64,000 bases of DNA from positions 119,963,503 through 120,027,502 of the forward strand of contig CM042692.1 in NCBI GenBank assembly GCA_023614405.1. The letters run 5' to 3'. The position numbers and the translations under genes were made by a program. Source of the DNA: Avena insularis. Taxonomy: Eukaryota; Streptophyta; Magnoliopsida; Poales; Poaceae. Each line of letters starts with the position of its first letter. Position 1 is the stretch's first letter. Positions 24,516 to 36,546 of the stretch are shown here, in pieces. A model generated the notes under the pieces. The model searched no databases, had not been told where the DNA came from, and worked only from the letters and a program-made list of their open reading frames with translations.

Positions 24516-26358
24516 AACCTTCCCCCCTTAAACAAAATCTCATCCCGAGATTTAAGAAAGAAAACTAGGAACTAAAGAGATCTGGGAACTCAGTCTTAAT
24601 GTAATCTTCTCGCTCCCAAGTGGCTTCTTCATCGGTATGGTTGCTCCATTGAATCTTGAGAAACTTGATACTCTGGGTCCTGGTGGTTCTGTAGGCTTCC
24701 TCCAAGATACGGATGGGCACTTCACAATACGTCAAATCTTTGTTGATATCAACAATTCGGTGATCAATATTCTTGAAAACTTCGGTCTTCTCTGGCACTT
24801 CTAAGCATTTGCGAAGTAACGAGATATGGAACACATTGTGGATGGCAGACATCTCTTCTAGCAGTTCCAGTTGATATGATACTTCTCCTCGATGGTTCAG
24901 AATCTTGAAGGGTCTGATATATCTGGGGGCTAACTTTCCTTTCAGACTAAATCGTTGGGTTCCCTTCAATGGCGAAGCATTGAGATACACAAAATCTCTG
25001 ACATTGAAAGTCGGGTCCCTCCTTCTCTTGTCAGCATAACTCTTCTGTCTGGATTGGGCGGTCTTGAGGTGCTCACGGACTTTGTGAACTTTCTCTTCAG
25101 CTTCTCGGAGAATGTCGGGTCCAAAAATCTGACTCTCTCCTACTTGCGACCAATTCAAAGGGGTACAACACTTTCTTCCGTATAGGAACTCAAATGGTGC
25201 CATTTGCAAACTAGCTTGATAACTGTTGTTATATGAGAATTCTGTGAAAGGCAGGTAGTCTTCCCATTTTGATCCATATTCAAGCACACAAGATCTCAAC
25301 ATATCTTCTAAGATTTGGTTGACTCTTTCAGTCTGTCCATCGGTTTGCGGGTGATAAGCGGTGCTGAAATTCAACTTGGTTCCTAATCCTTCTTGAACTT
25401 TCTGCCAAAATCTCGTGGTAAATTAGGTTCCTCAATCTGATACTATGGTTTTGGGGGTTCCATGCAGACTAACAATTCTAGCAATGCACAACTCTGCTAG
25501 CTTCAAACTCTGGTAGGTTGTCTTGACACGTATAAAATGAGCGACCTTGGATAGTCTGTCAACAATGACCTAGATTGAGTCATTTCGCCTACTAGAATTA
25601 GGAAACCAGTGATAAAGTCCATTCCGACGGAATCTCATTTCTATTCTGAATTTGCAATGGTTGCAATAGTCCTGCGGGCCTCTGATGTTCCACTTTGACT
25701 CTTTGACAGATATCACACTTGGCGATGTAGCTCCCGATTTCTCTCTTCATCTTGTGCCACCAAAATTGCTCTTTCAAATCTTGATACATCTTCATTCCTC
25801 CGGGGTGGATAGAATAAAGAGTATCATGAGCTTCTAGCATGATTACTTGCTTCAGTTCTGAATCTGTTGGCACACAGATATGGCCTTTGTACCACAGAAC
25901 TCCTTCTTCGTCTTCGGTGAATCCAGGTACCTTTCCTGTACCAATACGACGTTTGATTCAGTCGATACTTTCATTTTCCTTATGGGCTTCCTTGATTTGG
26001 CTAATCAAAGTGGGTTGCAGTTCAATGGTAGCTAAGAATCCTTTGCTAACTAGCTCAGTTCTAAACTGCTCCAACTCCTCATACAAAATTGGCTGCTTCT
26101 CCTTGATCATGGTGTTTAGCCTACTCGGCAATCTGCTAAGAGCATCTGCTACCACATTGGCTTTGCCGGGGTGATAGTGAATGTCAAGGTCATAATCCTT
26201 GATTAACTCTATCCATCTCCTCTACCTCATATCCAGCTCCTTCTGAGTGAAAATATACTTCAAGCTTTTGTGATCCGAGTAAATCTCACAGCGATTACCC
26301 ATAAGATAATAACGCCATGTCTTCAAGGACAAAACTACAGCTGCTAACTCAAGATCAT
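24516..26358 (-). pseudogene. Second internal region (pol 3' end) of the Tekay-like family, truncated
   Basis: Collinear with 14791-16660: RNase H end ([11 protein letters not shown] region and [13 protein letters not shown]), integrase zinc domain (25598-25873, with HPGGMKMYQDL and CDICQRVKVEHQRP), catalytic core and a long open C-terminal frame (24565-25374). That frame reaches through the chromodomain-like IQWSNHTDEEATWERED to a stop at 24565. It holds several stops in the core (near 25430-25570) and a frameshift around 25600. It stops abruptly inside RNase H at 26358 and continues as gypsy B. This copy keeps the chromodomain that copy 1 has lost to a stop codon. Confidence 0.88.
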
Positions 26359-27558
26359 AAAGTGATATTACAAGTTGAAAACTAAATGATCATAGAGGCT
26401 ATGGTGACTTGGGATAGTCTTAACATGGTGTGAGCATGCACCAAGTTAACCCAAATAAAGCATCAAAGGAGAATACCACAATACTATGCTTTAATATGCT
26501 AAAACAACGCATGATTCTTTCAAGGAACATTAAGAAATCTCAATTGTTTATAACATGTCATGCTACAGAAAAAATCACTAAGCATAAAGCCAAAATAATA
26601 TCAAGCATAAAATGATAAAGTCTAAGTCATAGTCAAAAACAAGCTCCTTTTTACCACTTAAGCATGAACTTTCCTACTCTTTTCCAATCCAAACCACTCT
26701 TATTTGAAAATTAATGCATGAATGAGGGGGTCCAACCAATTTATTCAAGAAAACTAAGCAAACGAAAACCAAAAACAAAAACGAAGACGCTCCAAGAACA
26801 ACACAATTGTGCATGAAACAATAAAAATGAAGTGTTTGGAAGAACCTTAGATTTTTATTGATGAAGAAGGGGATGCCTTGGGCATACCCAAGCTTTGACG
26901 CTTGTACTTCTTGGATATTTCTTGGGGTGACACGGGGTGCCATACCCAAGCTTGAGCTTTAGTCCATTCTTCATCTCATTATATCATTCTTTCCTTACAC
27001 CTAAAATTTTTCCTTCATACAAAACTTCACACAATTTTTATTAGCAACATTAGTGCACTCAAGATAATAAGTCTTTGGGTTTAGTTTCAACACCAATAAA
27101 ACTTCTATTAAAACACAAGCTATTGTATCACTTCCCTCAAAAAGCTCAATTCTCCAAAAAGAACCCAAAAAGGAATCAACAAGAAGCAAATGCAAATAAT
27201 GGCAGAAATCTGTCAAAACAGACTAGCAGGTAAAAACCAATTTTTCCGAAGTCCTTATGTTGCTCAAATCGAAAAGTGTTGAACTAACGAAAGTTGGATA
27301 ACAACCTGGGGCAGAAGCACAAAAAATCATAGCTCAAACCTACGTACAGAAATTTTACACGAATGTTTACAGCGAAGCACAAAAATCTGTCTCGGGACAG
27401 CAACTTTCCAAAGTCTTAGTTCTCTCTCATTAGAGGTTACTCTTGGCACAGAAACCACACAAAAAAGGATAAGAATAGGTTATTACTGAGGCAATAACTT
27501 CCAAGACTCAACTAAAACTTTCGGGTTATCTCCCAATAAGTACTTTTCTTTAACGCCT

Positions 27559-28353
27559 TTAAGTTAGGCATGATAGTTTGAGAAGATGCTCACATAAGAA
27601 ATATGAATTGAAGTAAAAGAGAGCATCAAGAAGAAAATTCAAAGCACATTTAAGTCTAACCCACTTCATATGCATAAGAATCTTGTAAAGAAACAAGTCA
27701 TGAAAGCACAAAGCAACAAACATAGGAAAGCAAAACAAGTGCAACTTCAAGACTTTCAACATAAAGAGGGGAAACTTAATATTGTTGAGATACATAAAAC
27801 CATGTTTCCCTCTCTCATAATAAATTTCAGTAGCATCACGAATAAAATTAACAATATAACTATCACATAAAACATTCTTATCATGATCCACATGCATAAA
27901 AGAATTAATTCTCCCCACATAAAGATAGTCATTCTTATTAATCATAGTGGGAGGAAATTCAACAAAATAGCTATCATTATTATTCTCATCACCATAATCA
28001 TCAAATATAGGAGGCATATTGTAATCATTAATTTTCTCCTCAATATTAGGTGAACTGAAAATATCATATTCATCATTGTAATTATCATATATTGGAGGCA
28101 TAGTATCATCAATGTAAATTTTCTCCTCCATGCTTGGGGGACTAAAAATATCATGCTCATCAAAACCAAGTTCCCCAAGCTTAGAATTTTCCATAGCATT
28201 AGCAATAATAGTGTTCAAAGATTTCATACTAATAACATTGATATTAGCATGCAAATAAAGTTCCATGGGTTTTTTAATTTTCTCTTCAAACACTTCATGT
28301 CCTAACTCAAGATAAATACTATAAAGCTCTCTAATTTTGTTGTTGTTTTCCAT
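27559..28353 (-). CDS. ORF of gypsy element B, unknown function
   Basis: 264 residues from an ATG at 28353, about 160 bp after the primer site. The N-terminal part is acidic and rich in Asp, Asn and Tyr with two related IEEKI..D..MPPI-type repeats (about 95-125). The C-terminal third is hydrophobic and cysteine/leucine rich (from about residue 190). It has no zinc knuckle, protease or RT motif. The position is that of gag in a gypsy element, but the sequence does not look like capsid. It may be an element-specific protein or a relic translated by chance. Related ORFs are, to my knowledge, common in grass gypsy repeats; I cannot name a domain. Confidence 0.5.
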   Translation of the reverse strand: MENNNKIRELYSIYLELGHEVFEEKIKKPMELYLHANINVISMKSLNTIIANAMENSKLGELGFDEHDIFSPPSMEEKIYIDDTMPPIYDNYNDEYDIFSSPNIEEKINDYNMPPIFDDYGDENNNDSYFVEFPPTMINKNDYLYVGRINSFMHVDHDKNVLCDSYIVNFIRDATEIYYERGKHGFMYLNNIKFPLFMLKVLKLHLFCFPMFVALCFHDLFLYKILMHMKWVRLKCALNFLLDALFYFNSYFLCEHLLKLSCLT

Positions 28354-28500
28354 TAAGCCTAACTAGTGAAAATAAAAACAAGAAACAAAAAGATATAATT
28401 GCAGAATCTAAAGGAAATAACTTCGAGCACTCACACACCAGCAACAGTGCTAGAAGATAGCTTAGTAGCCAGAAGATGTGAGTACCATTTACCTTACCTC

Positions 28501-28516
28501 CCTGGCAACGGCGCCA
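28501..28516 (-). other. Primer binding site (tRNA-Asp type)
   Basis: In minus sense TGGCGCCGTTGCCAGG lies 11 bases after the LTR end. It is complementary to the 3' end of plant tRNA-Asp with one mismatch (A for G near the inner end). Confidence 0.8.
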
Positions 28517-28527
28517 GAAAATAGCTT

Positions 28528-29867
28528 GATGTCTATGCACTTCTATTCTTCTAGACAGTTGTTGGGCCTCGAAGTGTAGAGGTTTGTAGAACAACAGCAA
28601 GTTTTCCCTTAAGAGGATCACCCAAGGTTTATTGACATTAGGGAGAAGTGGTCAAAGGTATCCCCTCTCAAGCAACCCTGCAATCAAGATACAAGAAGTC
28701 TCTTGTGTCCCCAACACACCCAATACACTTGTCAGGTGTATAGGTGCACTATTTGGCAAAGAGATAGTGAAATACAAGTGGTATGGATAATTATAAGTGG
28801 TAACGGTGCCAGAAAATAGTTTGATGGCATGGAAGAGACTAAAGGAAAACTGAAATAAAGATGGAAGCAAGCAAACATGTAACAGATCTAGTTGCAAACG
28901 GTGTTTCAATGCTTAGAGACAAGGCCTAGGGATCATACTTTCACTAGTGTTCTTCTCTTTATGATACTACTCTGAACTACTCTCCAGTTGGACACTCTAA
29001 TCCATGGTAGGGCTATAACAGCACACCTCAAAGTTCACTTTCCCCATCTAGATAATCCCACACTATCACCTTGAGCTCTAGATGGTTCCAACAAACACCA
29101 CAATTTCATAGAAACATCCAACTCCAAATATAACTCATAACAAGTATTTGTAATCTCTAGCCTAAGTGCCACCATGGTGTGCACGCTGTCACTTTCACAC
29201 ACATGGGGAGAGCAAAGATCTATTAAAGCACTTGAGTAGCAAGGTAGATCTACTTGATTACAAAGCTCATGATCACAATATGATCATGCATAGAGAGAGA
29301 TGAACACATAGCTACCGGTGGTGGAGATGGTGGTGGAGATCGATGGAGATGGCTCCGAGGGCACTTCCCCGTCTCGGCAGGGTGCCGGAATAGAAACTTT
29401 CTATCCCCCGAATCTCCCCTTCGGTGGCGGCAGCGCTGCGGAACTTTTCATGGCTGGAGGCTAGATGATTTAGGGTTTTTGCATTGGGAGGCTTCTTATA
29501 GGCGAAGAGGCAAGGTCGATGGGCGGCCAAGGGGCCCACACCATGCCCTGGTGTGGCCAGGGAGACCCGCGCCTAGGGGTGGTGTGGCCACCCTGTGGCC
29601 CCTCTTCGTCTCGTCTTCTGGCTCCGTGAGTTTTCCGGTAAAATATCAAATTTGCCTTTTGTCTGGTCCAATTCTGAGAATATTGATTTTCTGACTTTCC
29701 TGGAACCAAAAATAGCAGAAAATAGGCAACTGGCACTGTGGCATCTTGTTAATAGGTTAGTCCAAGAAAGCATATAGAAATACTCCAAAGTGTGGACAAA
29801 ACATAAGAAAGTAGATATAAAACAAGCATGGAACATAAAAAATTACAGATACTTTTGCAACGTATCA
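28528..29867 (-). mobile_element. 5' LTR of gypsy element B
   Basis: In minus sense it starts TGATACG (29867) and ends AGACATCA (28528), a TG..CA-bounded LTR of 1340 bp. It contains the 'AACCTATTAACAAGATGCCA' block shared with LTR-A. A GC-rich segment near 29320-29630 should hold the promoter; minus-sense CCTATAAGAAG (about 29492-29502) is a weak TATA candidate. The outer neighbour is GCACT at 29868; its partner at the other end of the element is gone. Confidence 0.8.
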
Positions 29868-32800
29868 GCACTCACAGTCTTCGACAGAATAGAAGATCCA
29901 AATTCTATAAACAGCATCATTGGTCCGGTAAGGACTAATGTTTAAAGAAGCAAGATGCACTTATGCATAAGTAATGTAATGCAGATTGATAAACGTGAAT
30001 CCCCGGACTAATCATATCTGATCTAGGGTTTGGAGTTTGTGATGAGTTCTTTGGAATGTGTTACACTTTTATACCAGCTTCACACTTGTGCTTCTTATTA
30101 ACGCTTGTGAGAGTGTGTGAAACAATATGTAGATACAACAAGTAATATGCAATATTAAAGAACTTAAAATGAATCATGGTATCTAGAATATTTCTTAAAC
30201 AAGATTAAGAATCAATTAGAGCTTTTAAAGAAGTGTTCAAGGTTTACTTTTAATGTTGCTTAAAATAATACCTCTTGAGGAAAACATTACTTTACAGAGT
30301 AAAAAGTATTTAAACTTAAGGCTAACACTTTAAGGTTTTCTTATTAATTATAAGTAGTAAAGTAGAAAACAACTAGTATTGTTGAGTAGCTATTCTACTA
30401 GTAATTAGAAACTTTTAACACTCCATTAACGTGAAACAAAAGTATTATGCATTGATAGAAATGGTGTTTTCTTGATTTTATAAGTGGATAGAATCACTTA
30501 CTTATTATAGAATTAATACTCATTTCTATGAACATGGGAATGGCATCATGTTAAATACTTACAAACTTTCCTTAGCCTTTAGAGTGGATTCCCAAACTTG
30601 TAAAACAATTAGTATTCAAATATTGATGATTTTAGAATGGATAAAATATTTTTGGAGAGTAAAACTTATTTAATTCTGAATGGTAGTTTTAGTAAGTACA
30701 ACTTGAATTGGTTAGACCTATATTAACTTCACTTAAACATAACTTGCATTTGTTATTACACTTTTAGACTTTAAACAAATAATGCTAAAGGCAATAGTAA
30801 ATATTTATATATTTTTAAGGAATTACAATAAAAGAAAAGAGTTAAAATAAGATCTATTATACCTTTACCTTTTATTTTACTTCAAAAGTGATAGTTGACA
30901 TTTTTATGTGTAGAATTTATTTTTGTGATCATTTTGGTATATTATAAGTATTTCTGTGATTTTTAAATAATAAGATATGATTTTACAAATTTTATCACTT
31001 TATAAATACTAAATAATTAATAAATATTAGTTAAGTGATATTATATTTTAATTTTCTAATTTTACATTTTAGTTCTTATTTTTCCAAGAATTTTAGTATA
31101 TTATTTATATTTTTCTTATTTACCAATATTAAAATATGATTTTTCAAAGTGTTATTGCTTATAAAATCTTTATTAAATAATAATTATGTAAATAGTTAAC
31201 ACAACAATGTTTGTTAACAAAGTTAAATTATAGATTTTATTTTTCTAAGCATTTTGATATATAATATATATTTTTATGAAATATGAAACAAAAGTTATTC
31301 AATTTATAAGATTTAATCATTTTATTAAATTTTTTAAATTTATTTCTATTTAAATTTATATTGTTTTATTTGATTACTTAAATAGAAGATATTTTTACAC
31401 CCGGACCCAACCTAGACCTAGCCACTGACTAGTAGGGTCAGGGCCACGTTAGCTGCCACCTCAGTATTTGACCCAAGTCAAACTGATGGTGGGTCCGGGG
31501 ATGAGGTCATGATGACGTCATCAATGGAGGATCCTCCCAGTCGATGATGGATCTGTCGATTTGGAGAACACGATGTTGCAACGAGGACACTACGCGATAG
31601 AGTAGATAATGGCGAGCCTAGGGGTGGTGTCGCCGCCCTGTTTTGCTCACCGGAGCTACTCCGGTGACAACTACATATGGCGGCCGACGGCGGACTATGG
31701 TGCGAGAGTGATTCAAAGCGAAAGGGGAGTCGAGGAGGGTACTAGAAGATTCAGTGACTCACCAGGAAGCTCGCAAAGGTGATGACAAGGCGAGGCGAGC
31801 TCAGAATCGATGGTGAACGCCGGTGAACGGCGAAGGCAGTGAGGTGTTGATTGACTTGTCTGGGAGATCTCCGGCTTCCATGGCCTGGCTAGGGAGAACG
31901 AGGACATCGAGGCAAGTCCAATGGTGTGCTCAGAATTCCAAGGGGAGCTACGGAGCGACGATGTTGAGCGGCTCCGGCGAGGTAGAGTGTCGGCACAGAG
32001 AGAGAAAGAGAGCGAGCGAGGGGGAATGAGGATGAGGATAAGCGAGAGCATTGCGGTGGTGTTCTTATCCCCTCCTGGTGACGGTAGCACGAATCTAGAC
32101 GAGATCTACGTCACGACGCGACGGCGGACAGTGGAACTCCGGCCAGCGAGCTTCCTATGTGCGTAACGGTGACGACGACGACCTTTTTGCAAGAAACCCT
32201 CTGGCTAAATCTCTGCCTCAACCCGCGGTCCTTCCTTCGGGACCACTTGTCATCCATAGGAAGAGGGAAGTTGGCTGTTGTTAATGGGCTACGGCTGTTG
32301 GGCCGGTGTGGGCGGTAGATAGACAGAGAGAAACTCTGGGCCGGCCTGCCGCTCAGATCAGGTTATTTTTTTCTTTCTTTTTCCTTTTTCTATTTTCTAT
32401 TTTGTTTTCAGATTTGTATTTTCACATTTTCTTTGTATTCTTTCCCATAGAAATTTATTTGCTAAGTAGTTATAGCAATACTAAAATTTATTTATTATAA
32501 TTTTGTGAACTTTTATTATATAATGTTATAGTTTCTTTATTTTCTTTATATAGGCCCTTTTCCTTTTAATAATCTGTAAGGAACTTTGTTATGAATTTAA
32601 TTTGCATAATAAACCATAACTTATAAAAGGATTTATTACTACCCATTCGTAAAACTTGATTCTCATTAACTTTATAGTTTTAAGAAAACTTTTATATGGT
32701 GATCCTTCATTATTATATGATACATAAAGTTCTGAGGAATTAATATGGTTAATATTATTCCCATGAGCTTAGGTGATATCAAAGTGTATAATTTTGTTAT

Positions 32801-34769
32801 AACTTGCATAGAAGTTAGGGTTTAAAAACTATAAATGTGTACCATGGATAATAACTCATCTTAGAGTGACTATTGAGATTTCTTCCTAATGTGATCTTGA
32901 GGTTCTATGAAACTAGGTTTCTATTAAGGTTTATGATAATAAAGCAAACAAGCCTTTCATCCATAACACTCATCTGGTTCTCTAATTATCTCTTGGACAT
33001 TTCATTTGACTAAGGGATACTATCCATTGGCTGCCTAAAAATAGGAATTGTTTTAACTACCCTATTTATTCTAAGATTTTAAATAAAGAGGTAGACATGG
33101 GTCTTGTCCTGATTTGATATGATCTTCATTAAGGCTTCTAAAGAATCCTTACCTCAATACCTCACTAAGGTTAACTTTAGATAAGGAATTCCTTTCCTAA
33201 ATATACTCTATAAATCTCTCTTATCTTATTCACAAAGATCACATCTTCCTAAATAAGACAATCATCTGACTCCACAATATTCATCATCATATGATGACAT
33301 GGTCATGCCACTTGAACATTTCTCCTTCATACTTCTCCTAGTATATATACACAACTTCCATTTATAAACTACCCTTACTAAATCGATCAAAGTAGTTAGT
33401 ACTAACTTCATTCCAGAAACTCCTTCATATTTACCTTGCCTCTACTTCCAAGGCTTGCTAGATTACAATTCTCACTATATCTTATGGGATATCAATCCTC
33501 TAGTATAGGTATGGTACTACTCTCCATAATACAAGTTTGTTCTTGTATTACCTTTGTTAAACTTTTATACTTCCAACTACTCCGACAACTTATGTTATAT
33601 ACTTCAGCCTACTCTAGCTAGACTTCTAATAATCAAGCTAGATGATTCTTCTTACTAGGGCTTTACCTAATTTGGTATACTCATAACTCTTCTTGAACAC
33701 CTAGTCATCTATTCTCAAGTAACTTGAGGATAATGACCACAATCATTTGATCAAACTAAGCTTAGGCTTCTAATTGTCTGATCAAGATCTATTATCCACT
33801 AAGTAGTAGAGTTGTACTAGTCTCTCTATAAAGCTAATCTTGTTAAAGAAGCTTACTTCATATCTATATCTACTTGTCTTAACAAAATTATTATTAGATA
33901 CACAAATACTACTAGCTTTCTCAATTACTAGCTTAACTCTTGGGTTTAGGTTCCGCTTCTAGTTAACTCATGAATGAGTTAACTCCTCCAACATCAAATG
34001 GTTTGATCACCACTAAGGATCTCATCCATTGGTGATGGCACACTCTACCATAACTAGTTCCTCCTTCTTATTAATTTACTTAAGGTCTTTTAAAGGTTGA
34101 TATAACAGGTCAAAGCTAAAGGTTAACAAGTGCTAGGTCAAGAATTGGTCACTCAATAGTGATGATCCATTGACACTAGGACTTGGTTAAATAGGAAGTC
34201 ACCTCTTAATATCATATTAAGGGTATGTGTTGAATGGTCTTGTCTTGACTTCCCTTTTTACTCTATTTATAATAAGAGTTAATGCTTAAGAACTACCATG
34301 ATACCCATGGTAGGAATCACTATGGTAATCAAGTGTATAAAGATTTAGTTATAGAGTTTCTTTACTTATACTTAACTTGGTATTCAGGGTTTGTGGTAGA
34401 TAATACCTTGATATCATCTTTAGAACATTAAGTATTCATCTTTGAGTTGTTGTATGGAATACCTTATGATGATCTCAAGAAGATCAAGTACTCCTTATTA
34501 AGTAGGGTGTTGTGACTTAGTTTTATTACATTTGATCTACCCTTAGATCAAATTATCTTACCCAAAGATAAAGTTTTAGCAAAGGTAATCTTGAAACTTA
34601 TCGCAGTCAACTTGATGATCTACTTCAGTTCCACCAAGTTAAGAGAAGCTTCAATAACTTGGACAAGTTTTATTTAAAAGCATGAAAATTATCTGGATTT
34701 TCTATGCATGAATGCAATGCACACACCTATGTTCAGCTTATTTCTAAGCTCTAATGCTAGGGTGTTACA
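29868..34769 (-). mobile_element. Very long LTR-like fragment of another gypsy family
   Basis: In minus sense the region starts TGTAACACCC at 34769, like the TGTAACATCC start of the Tekay-like LTRs. It has the same architecture: AT-rich (to about 32400), a GC-rich block (about 31400-32350), then AT-rich again. No protein domain is visible in almost 5 kb; ORFs in the GC-rich block look incidental. The other end is undefined and is cut by gypsy B at 29868. Sequence beyond the TGTAACACCC end (42808 onward, after removing the Copia insert) shows no polypurine tract, so this end is the outer edge of a 5' or solo LTR. Confidence 0.55.
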
Positions 34770-34774
34770 CTATG

Positions 34775-36533
34775 TGTTGGAAATATGCCCTAGAGACAAA
34801 TAGTTATAAGGACTATTATCATATTTCATATAGTTTATGATTAAGTTTTATATCATGTTATAACTTTATTGAGTGGAAACATCAATACACGTGTGATATA
34901 CAAACAACGAAGGGTTCCCAGTGAAACTCTAATCACTGGTTCATTGGTCAACAGATGATCATGTTTCCTGATCATGTGGCAATTATGCCAGTTGGAAATG
35001 GTGTCATCTCATTACCGAGAATGAGATGGTGAACTAATACCCAACCTAAACATCGTGACTTGATCATGTCATGAAGTTCAAGTTATGATGATTAGAAATG
35101 GATCCTCGTAGACTATTCCTTAGACCGTGAGGTTATATCAATCACTGTCTCCTGAGAGTGCTTTGATAGCATCAAGCACCACTTGTGTGTTTAGGTACTC
35201 GGAGGAAACCGTTGAGGCAATATATGTCAAGAGCAGGATTTGTCCGTCCATGTGATGGGAAGATACTCGAAGGGCCCACTCGGAGAAGTTATATCCAATA
35301 GTTGTGCAGCGTGTGATTTGATCACGAGGATATCACTTGTCGGAACGAGTCAAGTAGCATTGTTTAGTAACGAGATTGAACACGACATGGTGATGTCATT
35401 GATCAAATCTTGAGAAATGCAAGTATCGAGAGACAAAGGGAATAAGACATGACTGTCCTGGTTCAAACGATGAAAGATCTTCGTGGAACGCATAGGGGTC
35501 ACATGGCCATCCAGGTCCCTCTATCGATCATTGGTGCGGGAGTGTCCCGACCATGTCTGGAGTGTTCCCGAACCGTGGGGTATCACGATTAAGGGCTTGA
35601 TGATGCTTAGAGAGTGTTTAAAGATAGGTGGAATCGCTGAAGAATTGTAGAGAGAAAACCTGAAGGGTTTCGGTAAGTCCGGAGGATGTCCGGAGTGGAG
35701 GTGGAAGGTGTTCCATAGCCACGGAGATTGAATAATATGTTAATGAATGTTAAATATTGATTTAATCATTTATTCATAATTATTTAATAAAGATAAAATC
35801 AATTAAAATGGTCAAAGGCTTAATGGGCCAATTTCCGGAGGGAGAGGGCCCATTAGGGGAAAGGAGAGAGGGAGAAGGGGCAAGGGGGCTGGCCGGCTGG
35901 GCCTAGCCCCTCGCGCGGGCCCACTAGGGGCTGGCCGGTGGCCTCCCCTCCCCCCTCCTCTCCTTTAGTCCCACCCCGGGACTTTGAGGGAGGTAGTACC
36001 TCCCTTCCCCCTATATATAGTGGGGTATTTGGCCAAATTAAATACACCAATAATCAATAAAGGTCTTCTCACTTTTGGGAGGACCTCCAGTTGATATTTT
36101 CTCTCTCCCCCTCTCTCTCTCTTTTGCTCGTGGTCCCAAGTCTGGATCATGCAAGCGAGACATCTTCACTGGAGCGCCTGTCATTGTGGGATTCGGATCC
36201 GGGAGCTCTACTTCCGCAACTGCTGCTGGATCGGGGAAGCAGGAGTCATCGTCGGGCACCAGATGTGTGTAACTCCCCGCGAGGTGTCGCACTTGAGGCA
36301 CTCAAGTCGTTGGAGCCAAGGAGCGCAAGGACTTCATCACGACCTTGAGGTCGGCTTCGGCTCGAGTACATCAACCATGCTCTCTTGAGCGTTGACAACG
36401 CTTTTCCATCTTCAAGGATAAGTTCGCGAAAATCCCCTCCTATTACTGTATTACTAATAGATAGGTCCTAGCAGCTTCAGGGGTTCAGGGGTGTAGAGTA
36501 AAATTTATTGTTTTCATACGCCGAACCCCAATA
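34775..36533 (+). mobile_element. 5' LTR of the Copia-type element
   Basis: 1759 bp, ending CCCCAATA rather than CCCCAACA as in the 3' LTR, so the canonical CA end has a C to T change. It lacks a 21 bp stretch (GTAAAACAATGG... after CACTTG) that the 3' LTR has at about 41436-41456. Confidence 0.93.
36011..36020 (+). promoter_or_regulatory. LTR TATA box (Copia-type element)
   Basis: CTATATATAG follows a pyrimidine-rich GC block, the standard place of the LTR promoter. The same motif lies at 42283-42292 in the 3' LTR. Confidence 0.7.
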
Positions 36534-36534
36534 G

Positions 36535-36546
36535 TGGTATCAGAGC
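36535..36546 (+). other. Primer binding site (initiator Met-tRNA type)
   Basis: TGGTATCAGAGC one base after the 5' LTR end, the canonical Copia primer site. Confidence 0.92.

Larger units (their letters stand above)
26359..29867 (-). mobile_element. Gypsy-type LTR retrotransposon B, 5' part (LTR, primer site, ORF)
   Basis: Minus-strand order: LTR (29867 to 28528), primer site, ORF 28353-27559, AT-rich non-coding DNA to 26359. The last ~100 bp match the first part of fragment A, so A and B belong to one family in opposite orientations. No pol domain is visible in what remains. The 3' part is missing at the 26358 junction. The base composition and the ACTTATTGGGAGATAACC stretch after the ORF fit a non-autonomous grass element. 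Confidence 0.8.

Noticed and set aside
30000..34700. AT-rich DNA that could be taken for a centromeric or scaffold-attachment region
   Set aside because: The TGTAACACCC end and the AT/GC/AT architecture explain it better as a long LTR; no satellite array is present.
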